Shown here piece after piece: positions 45,401 to 56,650 of a DNA stretch of 64,000 nt (its first letter is position 1; each line of letters begins with the position of its first letter). This stretch comes from Conchocele bisecta (Eukaryota > Mollusca > Bivalvia > Lucinida > Thyasiridae): NCBI GenBank assembly GCA_029237695.1, contig CM055267.1, forward strand, positions 4,796,036 through 4,860,035, read 5' to 3'. Below the pieces are notes generated by a model, which was not told the origin of the DNA, made no database searches, and saw only the letters and a program-made list of their open reading frames with translations. Made by a program: the position numbers and the translations under genes.

Positions 45401-47304
45401 TATTTGATTGAAGTAACTGGTGCAGATTGTTCAGTAGTCACAGCATTATATCCGGACCATGCTGGAATGTTGTCCATGCCAGCAAGAAATGCTCTACAAA
45501 GGGCCCATGTAAAGTCAGAAATGACAGCTTTGTGAATGTAAATGTTTTCGCTATCAATGCAAAAGGCAGCCGTATTGACATCAGCATCTGGTTCTGCCCG
45601 TTTCGATGTTTTTTTGAAGTACATGATGTTTGTGCCAGTAGCAGATGCCTCTTCTACACACACACTTCTCTCGGACAGACGGGGTATTTCTATATCAGAT
45701 ACACGAGTGTCTTGCGTACTCCTCTGATAAACCACCATGGCCATAGCATGGGTGGTACCTTTGTCATCCAATGTATTTTCGTTGGTATCGAAGTTATCGA
45801 TTGCTGCATCAAGTAAGCCTATACCGGTTTCTTTATTTGCTTGCTTTATTCCAAATGGAACAATGGGCTGCTGCTCATGCGAGATCTGGTATTTGGCGGC
45901 TGATGTTATAAACCGCAGGACCTCATCATATGAAGAACTGTACCCTAGATCATATAGGATTTTGACAAGTTTGGAACTGCCAAACTCATGATAGGCTGTC
46001 AGAGCTAACCCGAGACTCATTGGCGTTACTATGTTCCTACTTTGGGAAATGACATTGTGACATGTCGCCAAAACATGTAGATTGTTTCGGTCTGCGAAGT
46101 TCTCTGTTGTATCTGTTGCATTTGTGAATGCTTTGGTATTTACAAGCCAGTGCATGAAGTCGTACACTGAACCGGGAACCATTTCACTGCACTTGTCTAT
46201 GCTTAAATCGCTCAGACGATAAGCGTCCTTGGCGGATTGGATGCCTTTCATTGCATCGCGAAGTATACCGGCAGCCCTATGTAGTAATTGCCTGTCTGTG
46301 ACAGTCGTTTCGTCCTATTGCGGGTGTAACTCGAATGCTTCTTTTGAATCGGACAGCTCAGATTGTAATTTGGTAGCTTTCATAAGTACAGTCCCCACAG
46401 ACACTGTACTACAACATACAAGATCTGACTGACCATTTCTAGCTACGAATGATATTTGTTCTGCAAAATGTTTACAGAGCCTTTTTTTCAGTCTCCATGC
46501 CTTGTAACCGTTTGTAGATTCGGCCGGCACACCAACAGTGTGCAAAAGTTCTCCATATCTACGATTTAGTTCCACTAATGTCACAACTGTCTTCAAATCC
46601 GAGAACACAGTTTCCTTCAGTTCAAGAGACAACATCAAGAATGCTTGCTCGTGTGATGGGGATTCGACAATGCTTTCCTGGTTCTTGGCAACGTAACTAA
46701 CATTTCTCTTGGCAATGAAGCGGGAGTAACAGGAACGATGGTATTTGGCGTCGTACGCAAACATGTCCTTGTATAAGCGCATGCGCGATTCTACAACTTC
46801 ATCTTTCCGTTGTATGGCTGCGTCAAGAGTTTTCTGTCTAGTAGACTCCCCGTACCTAGACTGATTGATGACAATGTCTCCTTTCTGTTTCCAACTTTTC
46901 TAACATTACCACAAATGAAACAGTGGGCCCTAATATCGAACATTGGCTGACTTTGCCTGGCCGATGTTCGGCTTGGAGTAGGCGTTTCACTTGCGCACTG
47001 TGACATCGAATCGGCTTGTGCGGATTCAGCGATGTGGACTTTCTTTGTTTAAAAAGCACGACACGATTTGTGAAAGCGCACTTTCAGTTGAAGGGAGATA
47101 ATATCTTCCCGAAATGGACCTAACACGTCATTGACACGGTCTTCCTTAGACTTAGCTATGTCTAACAACTTCTCCAGGCCCTTTGGTGTCGGACTTTCAA
47201 CGACATCCCTTGTGTGGCTTGTCTGGAATCGCGTGATAGCAAATTATGCACACACGGTGGTCCAGTACCATGCATTTGTTCTCACTGGGCTTGCCTAACT
47301 CCAT
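42466..47304 (-). pseudogene. Transposon-like gene: two zinc modules, FEN/PIN-like motifs, CXC tail; broken
   Basis: This is an intronless unit of about 1,610 codons from ATG at 47304 to TAA at 42466. The N-terminus holds CIIC...FHKSC (about 47248-47070) and CFIC...YHRSC (about 46925-46730), two CxxC...HxxxC modules likely to bind zinc. A long middle region (46251-43867) has no motif I know. EEADTRM (about 43340), TDDTDVLV (about 43265) and ALTGCDT (about 43075) resemble the acidic motifs of FEN1/PIN-like nucleases. The C-terminus has CQCS...C...CLCQGEC, similar to a tesmin/TSO1 CXC motif. It is disabled by in-frame TAA (47051), TAG (46317) and TGA (42606), and by single-base frameshifts near 47210 (+1), 46850 (-1), 43878 (-1) and 43526 (+1). 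A TATA-like stretch lies at 47358-47341. I recall similar uncharacterised, high-copy proteins in bivalves and corals. Function is unknown. Confidence 0.8.
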
Positions 47305-48221
47305 ATTTCACTGGACAACTGAATTCAACAGCGATCAACAACTATATATTATATAATGGTTGACTAGTGGGCTTTAGGCTTTATGCAGTGTTAGCTTGTT
47401 TTCAATATGAGAAACTTGCATTAACTACAAGTTGCTTACATTACAGGAGACGTTATCCTGCATGTAAATCGTACGTGACAATTCACAGACCTATTATTGG
47501 ATAAACGTTAATTAACAACGCTGTGTTCTATCTAACGCTGCTATTGAGCAATATAAGGATGATAAGCATAGCGCTGTATTAGGTACTCAAACCAATGATA
47601 GCAAAATATTGACTAGTGGGATTGTTGCCCAAATGGGTCAAAGAAATGACACCGGCCTGAGAAACTGTACCTTATAGTATTTGCGATCAGCGTCCGTGTA
47701 CACTGTGTGGTATTATTATAAGTAGTGTATATATAATATGGTTACCGTCGCTGGCAAACATAATTTCATTCCAATCAGCTGATGTGAATGAATGGGAAGG
47801 ACCTAGTTGATATGCGATACGGGTTCCATAGGCAAATGCAATTACAAATGTATGACTTCGTGGGAAAATGCGTGGGGTGGGGTGGGGGCGGTTTGTCGTG
47901 TCCAAGGTGGGCCGAGCAGCCCGACCCTCCCCATCCTCCTCGTTCCGTATTAGGGGAACTTTAATTGGGTATCGAGTGCTAAATAATGCTAAATTCATTA
48001 ACGAAAACCATGTTATGTCGCAAAAAAAGTGTGAAATGTGCTGATTGGTTTAGATTATCGGTTGCTATGGTTACATCGCATTTATATCCATAAATTCATA
48101 AATAAATATGTAGGACGTGAATGTATATCAGACTTAAGATTTAATATCGGTTGAAACAAACTCATTGTAGTCAAATTTAAGACATTCACCTTTGCGATTT
48201 TATTAAGCTACATTTTCGGCA
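47305..48221. other. Unassigned intronic DNA, 5' flank of the CXC-motif gene
   Basis: A direct repeat TTGACTAGTGGG occurs at about 47360 and 47608. No terminal inverted repeat or target duplication was recognised for the neighbouring gene. 48000-48220 is AT-rich and continues the dispersed repeat at 48222. Confidence 0.4.
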
Positions 48222-48352
48222 AATTTCGCGGTTACCATGGAAATGTCAAAAAATAACATGTTTCGCCGCGGTTTACGCAATGGTAACACGCGTTTTCGGA
48301 TTCTACGAAGATTTTTACATAAGAATAGATATATTTCGCTAAGTTATACTCT
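48222..48352. repeat. Dispersed repeat, inverted copy of 41330-41460
   Basis: It shares GGTTACCATGG, CGCGGTTTACGCAATGGTAA and TTCGCTAAGTTATA with the reverse complement of 41330-41460. The pair flanks the CXC-motif gene at 4.6 kb separation, in inverted orientation. Confidence 0.75.
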
Positions 48353-48537
48353 GGGTGGCGGTAAAATTGGAAATAGGCCTCCAACAGCAACACATCTAAT
48401 ACACTAATAGAGAAACCATACACTTTAATACTGCCAGTTACTGGCGATGTAAGTTCTGTATGTTAACACTTCTCATGCTGAAGATACACTGTTTTCTGAC
48501 TGACATTTTAAAGTTTTCTTTTTATTCTGTACAGACG

Positions 48538-48609
48538 TATATGGTGTAACCACACATTTGAACCGTCTGGCCGAGACGGTTCAAATTAAATGAGTGGTCA
48601 CAACATATA
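48538..48609. repeat. Hairpin centred on ACCGTCTGGCCGAGACGGT
   Basis: The outer arms TATATGGTGTAACCACACAT and its loose inverse ATGAGTGGTCACAACATATA match a fragment near 20495-20515 (TATATGGTGTGACCACTCAT), so this is a dispersed palindrome family. Confidence 0.8.
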
Positions 48610-48663
48610 CTTTCATTGAGAAATGAAGAAATTATAAACAAAAATGTTTGTAATTTAGATACT

Positions 48664-48860
48664 TGTGACGGGGCATCCTGCTAAGCTGGTTAATTACATA
48701 GCGAGGTGCCATGGTACAACACCCAACTGGTGGCGACATAGTAGCCGTTTGTCCGGTGGCTCTCGCGGCGTTTCTTGGTAACGGCAGACCGCTGTACCAC
48801 CCGGCCCTGGTCGCTTCCGCCTCCCGCCGCCCGCAATGTGTATATACAGGGACGTCGATA
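48664..48860. other. GC-rich island of unknown nature
   Basis: This is a stretch of roughly 200 bp at about 58% GC in AT-rich surroundings. The minus strand is open for 69 codons (48899-48690), but I recognise no domain, and it does not read as a phosphodiesterase exon. It could be a fragment of a mobile element, a processed sequence or an unknown exon. Confidence 0.4.
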
Positions 48861-49794
48861 ACTCTCTAGCTTACACCAGAGCTCCAGAAAAGCTCTCAAC
48901 TAAGTAAATTTTCAACTTTATTACAGTATTTTCACTACTCAATTTGAATATCAATACGTATTTCCACATTGCTGTGAGTATTTTGTACTCCCACATTTGA
49001 TAATCAATGCGTATTCTGCTAAAATAAGTGCGTAAAAAAATGCGCCAAAATGCGCCTTATCTGGAGCGCTGTTACACTTTACATATATTGGCCCCTTAGA
49101 CGGCGGCCTGGTGGGGACATGTGGCCGATATCGGCGGACCATCGGGGTGTGAACGCCAGTTATGTGTTGTGTATGTGGACGCACGAGTCCATATTCTGAT
49201 TCAGCAATAATCGGCTTAGCGTGTGATAGTTGTAGCTAACGTCACGTTAGGTCTTAATTCACGATTTACGGAGAATGTCAGGAGATCTTCCGCGTGATAG
49301 AAAGCACGGCGATGGCAACTGTTAATTACGGTGTCGATCGCGACCTCATATCGAGTTACCCAGCGCTGATTCCGCTGCCGATAGGAAGTTTATCCCGTAA
49401 TAAGTCTTGTTGCTGAGATATCAACGCTAACCACGTGGGTGCAAGATTGGCAGCAGTATTCCAGCAGTATTATAAGGAATCAGTATATGAACAATACTGA
49501 TACAGCCTAAAGTTGGGCAATTGTATTTTCACTATTTTTCTCTGCTCCCAGACATTTAACAGTATTTATATGTTTTGCGCTGGATATTTGAATATGTATA
49601 CGTTGGTACGTCCACCGTGATAGTCACGCAATATTTAATAATTTCAACATTGAGCTAGTTGAGTATTGACAAGAAGGTGACATATAAACACAGGAATGTG
49701 TGACTGTATTTATACAAGTCAAATACTTGTGCCAGTGTACTCTACGATGTTACTTCCGGTATCCTCTAGTAGAGAAGTGAGTCAGTGAGTCGAC
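48861..49794. other. Unassigned intronic DNA
   Basis: A near-direct repeat of TATTTCCACATT.GCTGTGAGTATTT occurs with imperfect inverse GAATACGCATTGATTATC around 48950-49020. No gene was recognised. Confidence 0.4.
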
Positions 49795-50155
49795 TGTACC
49801 AATGTAATACCGTACATCCAACCACTGTAATACCGTACATCTAACCACTGTAATACCGTACATCCAACCACTGTAATACCGTACATCCAACCACTGTAAT
49901 ACCGTACATCCAACCACTGTAATACCGTACCTCCAACCACTGTAATACCGTACATCCAACCACTGTAATACCGTACATCCAACCACTGTAATACCGTACA
50001 TCCAACCACTGTAATACCGTACATCCAACCACTGTAATACCGACATCCTAACCACTGTAATACCGTACATCCAACCACGACCATCCCCACTGTAATACCG
50101 TACACCCAACCACTGTAATACCGTACATCCAACCACTGTAATACCGTACATCCAG
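49795..50155. repeat. Minisatellite, 23-bp unit, about 16 copies
   Basis: The unit is ACCGTACATCCAACCACTGT plus AAT. It is nearly homogeneous except for a short degenerate stretch at 50040-50100. Repeat-encoded minus-strand open frames (MYGITVVGCTVLQWLD) arise from it. Confidence 0.97.
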
Positions 50156-50259
50156 GCTGTATATTGTCGTTATTGGACAGCTGTTCGACACGGCCCAGCA
50201 AACCGGGCACTAGTGGCAGCGGCTTGGTGATGGCGACCCGGGTTCAGCCAACAGTTACA

Positions 50260-52195
50260 CGACAAAGTCCAGGGATCCGCGACTATCGCCTACATGGCGT
50301 CCTATCCGTGACTATCGCCTACATGGCGTCCAGGGATCGTGAGTATCGCCTACATGGCGTCCAGGGATCCGTGAATATCGCCTACATAGCATCCAGGGAT
50401 CCGTGACTATCGCCTACATGGCGTCTAGGGATCCGTGACTATCGCCTACATGGCGTCCAGGGATCCGTGACTATCGCCTACATGGCGTCCAGGGATCCGT
50501 GCCTATCGCCTACATGGCGTCCAGGGATCCGTCACCATCGCCTACATGGCGTCCAGGTATCCGTGACGATCGCCTACATGGCGTCCAGGATTCCGGTGGG
50601 ACCTATCGCCTACATGCGTCCAGGGATCCGTGACAATCGCCTACATGGCGTTCAGGATCCCGTGACTATCGCCTACATGGCGTTCAGGGATCCGTGACTA
50701 TCGCCTACATGGCGTCCATGGATCCGTGCCTATCGCCTACATGGCGTCCATGGATCCGTCACTATCGCCTACATGGCGCCCAGGGATCGTGACTATCGCC
50801 TACATGGCGTCCAGGGATCCGTGCATATCGCATACATGCCGTCCAGGGATCGTGACTGTCGCCTACATGGCGTCCAGGGATCCGTGCCTATCGCCTACAT
50901 GGCGTCCATGGATCCGTCACTATCGCCTACATGGCGTCCAGGGATCCGTCACTATCGCCTACATGGCGTCCAGGGATCGTAAATATATCGCCTACATGGT
51001 GGCCAGGGATCCGTGCCTATCGCCTACATGGCGTCCATGGATCCGTCACTATCGCCAACATGGCGTCCAGGGATCGTGACTATCGCCTAAATGGTGGCCA
51101 GGGATCCGTGCCTATCGCATACATGGCGTCCAGGGATCGGTCACTATCGCCTACATGGGGTCCAGGGATCGTGACTAACGCCTACATGCTGGCTAGGGAT
51201 CAGTGACCATCGCCTACATGACGTCCAGGTATCGTGACTATCGCCTACATGGCGTCCAGCGATCCGTGACTATCGCCTACATGGCATCCAGGGATCCGTG
51301 ACTATCGCCTACATGGCATCCAGGGATCCGTGACTATCGCCTACATGACGTCCAGGTATCGTGACTATCGCCTACATGGCCTCCAGGGATCTGTGACTAT
51401 CGCCTACATGGCGTCCAGGGATCCGTGAATATCGCCTACATGGCGTCCAGCGATCCGTGACATCGCCTACATGGCGTCCAGCGATCCGTGACTATCGCCT
51501 ACATGGCGTCCAGGGATCGTGACTATCGCCTACATGGCGTCCGGGGATCCGTGAATATCGCCTATATGGCGTCCAGGGATCCGTCACTATCGCCTACACG
51601 GCGCCCAGGGATCCGTGACTGTCGCCTACATGGCGTCCATGGATCCGTGAATATCGCCTACATGGAGTCCAGCGATCCGTGACTATCGCCTACATGGCGT
51701 CCAGGGATCGTGACTATCGCCTACATGGCGTCCACGGATCCGTGAATATCGCCTATATGGCGTCCAGGGATCCGTCACTATCGCCTATATGGCGTCCAGG
51801 GATCCGTGACTGTCGCCTATATGGCGTCCAGGGATCCGTCACTATCGCCTACATGGCGTCCAGTGATCCGTGCCTATCGCCTATATGGCGTCCAGGGATC
51901 GTGACTATCGCCTACATGGTGGCCAGGGATCCGTGCCTATCGCCTACATGGCGTCCTTGGATCGGTCACTATCGCCTACATGGCGTCCAGGGATCGTGAC
52001 TATCGCCAACATGGCGTCCATGGATCCGTCACTATCGCCTTATGGCGTCTAGGGATCGTGACTATCGCCTACATTGTGGCCAGGGATCCGTGCATATCGC
52101 CTACATGGCGTCCAGGGATACGTGCATATCGCATACATGGCGTTCAGGGATCCGTGACTATCGCCTACATGGTGTCCAGGGATCCAAGGAATCCA
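50260..52195. repeat. Minisatellite, 31/32-bp unit, about 60 copies
   Basis: The unit is GTGACTATCGCCTACATGGC then GTCCAGGGATCC. It has a small hairpin, CGCC-TACAT-GGCG, and GGATCC palindromes. Units with GATCGTG lack one base pair, giving 31 bp. It ends about 480 bp from exon B of the phosphodiesterase gene. Confidence 0.98.
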
Positions 52196-52205
52196 GCGAC
52201 TCTCT

Positions 52206-52341
52206 ACCATGCTAGTGTCATTTGATATCAAGTTCATCAGGCAAGGCCAGAAAACGCGTAGGAATCCCGAGGCTCGACGAGAAATTCCTACCGTTTTCGA
52301 GCCGAGCCTGATAAACTTGATATAAAAACACACTATTATTC
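52206..52341. mobile_element. Palindromic MITE (GCTAGTGT family)
   Basis: It runs from CATGCTAGTGTCATTTGATATC to a worn inverse at AACACACTATTATTCTG, with the central AAATTCCTACCGTTTTCGAG. It is followed by the same flank as the copy at 28377. Confidence 0.85.
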
Positions 52342-52590
52342 TGTTGAGCAGGCAGCATTTTAGGCTACATAATGAGCAATAATGGCATGATTTTCGTTGA
52401 AAAGACTTGTTCCGTGACGTCATTCCACTAAAGTCATTCTGTAACGTCATGTGACGCGGTTTGACCAATGAAACTTCAGTTTCCAATTCGCTGTTTCCCG
52501 GATATTCGTAGCAGGTCAACGTTTTTAACAACATTATGTTATCAGTCAGTACGTAGTCGGCCAATACAAAGCTCGTTACCTGATACATGT
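52342..52590. repeat. Dispersed repeat, second copy of 28522-28740
   Basis: GCTACATAATGAGCAAT, TTTTCGTTGAAA, ATGTTATCAGTCAGTACGTA and AAAGCTCGTTACCTGATAC follow in the same order, with an extra 60 bp or so in the middle. Confidence 0.75.
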
Positions 52591-52672
52591 GAGGAGAGAG
52601 CTGATTATTTTCATTATATACAGTCAGGGGATGAGAATGCTGATTAGATAGACAGAGGGCGACGTCACTCAC

Positions 52673-52762
52673 CTGAGATCGACGGTTTTCCAGCAGAGAT
52701 CTTTCGTAAAGTTGAGCATTTTTCAGGCCGATTCCACAGAAGCCGAGGTAGGAGGCGAACAC
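52673..52762 (-). CDS. PDE5/PDE11-like phosphodiesterase, exon B (end of GAF-A, linker helix)
   Basis: This 90-nt exon is phase 0 at both ends. The acceptor is CCGTTACAG before 52762 and the donor is CAG|GTGAGT after 52673. It encodes 30 residues starting VFASYLGFCGIGLKNAQLYE and ending SLLENRRSQ. This matches the last helix of GAF-A (YLxFCGIxxxNAQLYE) and the start of the long inter-GAF helix of PDE5/PDE11. It joins exon C (…NEHDEK) to exon A (VLLDLARV…) without any gap relative to the family. The intron to exon A is 14,055 bp and the one from exon C is 9,931 less 21 bp of element edge, or about 9.9 kb. Two minisatellites and a MITE lie just downstream of the donor. Identification rests on recall of family sequences, not a search, but the fit across three exons makes it secure. 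Confidence 0.93.
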
Positions 52763-52799
52763 CTGTAACGGATGTAAACAACGATCAGCCAACATCAAT

Positions 52800-53300
52800 G
52801 GCGCTCTATTGAGTTTTGCCCAGTGTTGTTCCTAATCAACTGGCACACTCTGACATGGAGATGTATTTGAAATATTCAAGAGTATTCAAGATTATTTCCT
52901 TATTTCAATATAACGAGCAGTGTAAGCACATATCAGACTGCGCGGATGCGCAGACGATGCGTAGACTGATCTGTGTCTACACTGTTTGCAAATACAATAA
53001 TCCCATACTTGTCGTGGCCGAGCCTAGATTTATTAATCGTCTGTTCATGAGTTACTGTTAATAGGATAACGAACGAACGTGTTGCTTCGAATATAAATAT
53101 ATTTCTGCAAATGACGTAGAAAATTTGGGCAATTTGTGTCAATCTTTAACGTATATCTGCATAAAATATATCTATTTCACAGTTATCGGACATGACTTAA
53201 TGCCTGCTTAATGCATATGATCTCATGAACGGTATCACTCAATCAATCAATCAATAATGCCATTATATATACGCACCTAATGCATTATGTATGTATATTA
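52800..53300. other. Unassigned intronic DNA with a MITE fragment
   Basis: A fragment of the CTCCAGTCAC family core (AGACTGCGCGGATGCGCAGA, CTACACTGTTTGCAAATAC) lies at 52935-52995. Short AATC repeats lie near 53238-53255. Confidence 0.5.
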
Positions 53301-53884
53301 GAGCGGGTCGGTCACAACAGGGAAACAAATGCCTGATAAATCAAAGTACTGAAAGTACTGAAATATGTTATCTCCACAAAAACTGATCGGTCGTGGGGTA
53401 AGTTAACTTTGTAAATCACACTGGTGTAGCTTGCAGGGTCAGTACTGAAATATATATAAAATCGTTCACCCCCTTTTACTGCTAGCTCCGTACTAGAAAC
53501 AAAATTGCTACCCCGCTCCATAGCTCTCGCGAGCGTAGCAATTTAACCCCATCTCTTTAATATAACGCATGGAAGAGTGATTTTTCCAATCGGTTATCTG
53601 GCGTGTTTGATATGTTAGCGATATAAAACTGTCAACGCTGTATCAATAAATTATTAATAAAGAACATACACTTGCAGAATTTGGTTATTTTACCGTCTCA
53701 ATGTGTTGATCTGACATTTACATGTATGTCTTGTACATTTCAAAGTTTCATTTCGTTATGTTGTATGTTTAACAACAACTAGAGAAAAGATGGATTCCAT
53801 GGGAAAATGATTTCACTGTTCTATTATTTTTGGCAATTTACTAGTTCTACATCAAAGATTATTTGTTTAAATGTATAAAACAGT

Positions 53885-54270
53885 TAACTTAATTTTGCCA
53901 TTTTTGAATGGGTCAAATTGTAGCCGTAGATAACATATCGGAGGCGAATGTTTGAAGCTAGCTCCGTACGTACTGTCCCGTGAGACCTAAATATAATAGC
54001 TGCTGTATTCATACGCACGAAATGTCTTGATTCGTATTTTCCAAAATTGAACTGATAAACTGAGCCCAAAACTGTGAAAACTATAGAGAATAGTATATGT
54101 AGAGTTTTAGGCACAAAGCAAGATAGACCAAAACGCCATAGGATAAGTTGGCACAGGGCACTATTTTATTGGTCGTACTCGCCGTTTAGGCGTAGCACGA
54201 CAATATGGCTTCCCCCATAGAAATTTGCGTGACATAATATGCTATCTCAAAGGAGATAACATATAATCAA
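53885..54270. repeat. Dispersed repeat, direct copy of 54880-55160
   Basis: It shares GCTGCTGTATTCATACGCAC, AAACGCCATAGGATAAGTTG, CGTACTCGCCG and CTATCTCAAAGGAGATAACA with 54880-55160. The left copy has extra sequence after CACGAAAT that the right copy lacks. Confidence 0.85.
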
Positions 54271-54879
54271 AGAACTGAAACTACGTTAGCTCCACAAGAT
54301 TACTAACATTTATTATTTATTTATATAATGATGTTTAATGGCTTATCATCAGTTAAAGTCATTTTAGATCGGTTAACAGTGTCAAATCCCATATTAAATG
54401 TGTATGGATAGAAGGTTAATCCCAAAATCAGAACAGAATATTTACAGTAAATAAATATAGTCAGTGTACATGGCTTCGCACACTTTACATGCATTTTGAT
54501 AATAATCAGAAACAAGTATACAAATAAAGTTCGCCTTTGTTTGTCTGTTGACAGATATGATACTCAACACCGGAAATATGTGTGTCACATGTCAGACCGT
54601 TCATGCGAGATCAGAGATCTGCCATTGTTGTTGTACTACATGGATCCATTTGAAAACACATGGGCGTGTACATGGCCTCGCACACCCGAAACTCTTCCAA
54701 TCTAACTTATACTTAGACTCTAACAACTATAATTGATGTTCAGCATCAATCAATTATATGTTCAAATAATAAATACATATTAACTAAATATTTATGAAGA
54801 CACTCACAATGGTGATGTCTGGCACCCAGCTATTTCCACAGATTCAAACGTTTGTTTCACCGTGTATAACAAAATTAAT
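54271..54879. other. Unassigned intronic DNA
   Basis: A small palindrome lies at 54728-54756 (TAATTGATGTTCAGCATCAATCA minus ends). No gene was recognised. Confidence 0.4.
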
Positions 54880-55160
54880 ATTATTGACGATCATCAGGCA
54901 ATATAACAATATAGCTGCTGTATTCATACGCACGAAACTGATAAACTGAGCCAAAAATTGTGTAAACTATATAGAATAGTATATATAGAGTTTTAGATAC
55001 AAAGCAAGATAGACCAAAACGCCATAGGATAAGTTGGCACAGGGCACTATTTTCTGGGTCGTACTCGCCGCTTAGGCGTAGCACAACAATATGGCTGCCC
55101 CCATAGACATTTGCGTGACATAATATGCTATCTCAAGGGGGATAACATATACTAAAACGA
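54880..55160. repeat. Dispersed repeat, direct copy of 53885-54270
   Basis: It is the same block as 53885-54270, about 1 kb downstream and in the same orientation. The two differ by an indel of roughly 30 bp and scattered substitutions. Confidence 0.85.
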
Positions 55161-55913
55161 CATAAAACAAACTTCTACATTACTATAGATAAAGAATAAT
55201 GACATCAATCAAACAGATGGCACTCACGTATATGATAAGAACAACGTGATGGGGAACCCCGTCTTCCCACTAAATCACGCCAACTGTCAGTCATGCCCCG
55301 ACCGAACTACATTAGCAGCGCGGAGTGATCTGTTTCGTTCGTGTCAGTATGGTCGGTGCGGCGGTGAGCGAGTGCGCGATGCACAGAGGTTGTGACGTAC
55401 TATGGATCAGCAGAAGGCGTGATCATGTCATACGAAGCAGCCACTAATGCACTACAGCCAAGTGTTCCGTTTAGGCCATCGTACTATCATCGTCATAGAA
55501 TCATAATCGTACTATCGTCATCGTAGTATCGTACTATCGTCCCCCCCCCACCCCTCCACCCGCCCCGGGCTTCCTCCCTGAATCCGTCACTGGCTTGTCT
55601 CTTATAGTACATGTATATAGTCAGTGGTGTTATATAGCACTCCATGAACAAACAAATACGCCCTTATTGCGGCACTGTTCAGTAGATATATGGGTAACCC
55701 GTACAATGCTGAAGTTTGTCATCTGCTGTTTATGTTGTATTTCTATTTTTCCATCAAAACATGGTTTCACAACACTTCAAATGGAAATGATTCTAAAGTT
55801 CTGCCAATCCATGTCAGAAAAAAATACAAACTATGAAAAAAGAGCAGACGACACTATTCGTTTCCAGTATTCTAATCATTAACTTCCTGCGCGATAAGGA
55901 CTGGCAATATCAA
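55161..55913. other. Unassigned intronic DNA with a simple-repeat patch
   Basis: CGTACTATCGTCAT-type repeats lie at 55480-55540 and a C run at 55541-55549. A 95-codon plus-strand frame (55595-55882) resembles nothing I know. Confidence 0.45.
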
Positions 55914-56263
55914 GGTGCATGATCACGTGGTTACAACAACAACAACGTCGCCCACTCCAAAGTAAGTATTCTTTGATATTTTCCTTAATATGCAACGGAT
56001 TTTGATGAAATATGGAGCAGCAAACGCGTCTTCATGAGCTGCATTTGGTGGTCTAGTGAATTGATTTCCGTGTCGGAAATCGATTCTTCGCAAAAACGAC
56101 AGAAGTTTGGGCGAAAATACAGAGACCACCAAATGCAGCTTAACAAGATGTGTTTGATGCGCCATATTTCATTAAAATCCGTTACGTAATAAGGACACTA
56201 TAAAAGAATACGTACTTTGAATCGGTACTTGTTGTTGTTGTTAGTACCACGTGATCATACACA
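55914..56263. mobile_element. Long palindromic MITE (ATCACGTGGTTACAACAAC), copy 3
   Basis: It is the same palindrome as 28903 and 31003. The central part is shortened to TTTCCGTGTCGGAAATCG, and part of one inner arm is deleted. Confidence 0.93.
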
Positions 56264-56574
56264 TTGAATATGTGGCACTACAATACTCGAATAGTTGGAT
56301 GACTTTTTTCGTGGCCTAGGTGTCAGGAAATCGCATCTGCGGCGATCTGGCATCCCCCCCCGTGCAATTATTTCTGTATCCGCGCCTGATAACGTCATGG
56401 AAAAATCATGGAACGTCATAGAAACATCGCCGAAAGTTCACCTGATGTCATCTGTATGTCACAAAGGGCGTGGACTATGATGTCACCATGGACGAAAATA
56501 CGTGGCCCAATTATAACCAAGCGGTTTGTTCTGGGTGTTTCACTGCAATATATCACTATTTATATTCACTGTTT

Positions 56575-56650
56575 CCGTGCAGATCCTGATCAGACTGAGC
56601 GGTTGCGCAGGCTGATCTAGATCTGCACTGTTTGCAAATACGAAAGAAAA
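56575..56650. mobile_element. Fragment of the CTCCAGTCAC-family core
   Basis: GATCCTGATCAGACTGAGC, CAGGCTGATCTAGATCTGCA and CTGTTTGCAAATACG match the family's core. Neither terminal repeat is present. Confidence 0.6.

Noticed and set aside
42466..47304. Endogenous viral element as the source of the large broken gene
   Set aside because: No capsid, polymerase or protease motif was seen. The zinc, acidic and CXC-like motifs fit a cellular or transposon protein better.
50260..52195. CRISPR-like array of 32-bp units with short palindromes
   Set aside because: The units are contiguous, with no spacers, and the setting is a eukaryotic intron. It is an ordinary minisatellite.
50164..52225. Repeat protein with TIAYMASRDP units on the plus strand
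   Set aside because: The 31/32-bp unit forces frame changes, so no frame stays open beyond about 117 codons, and all frames are similarly open.
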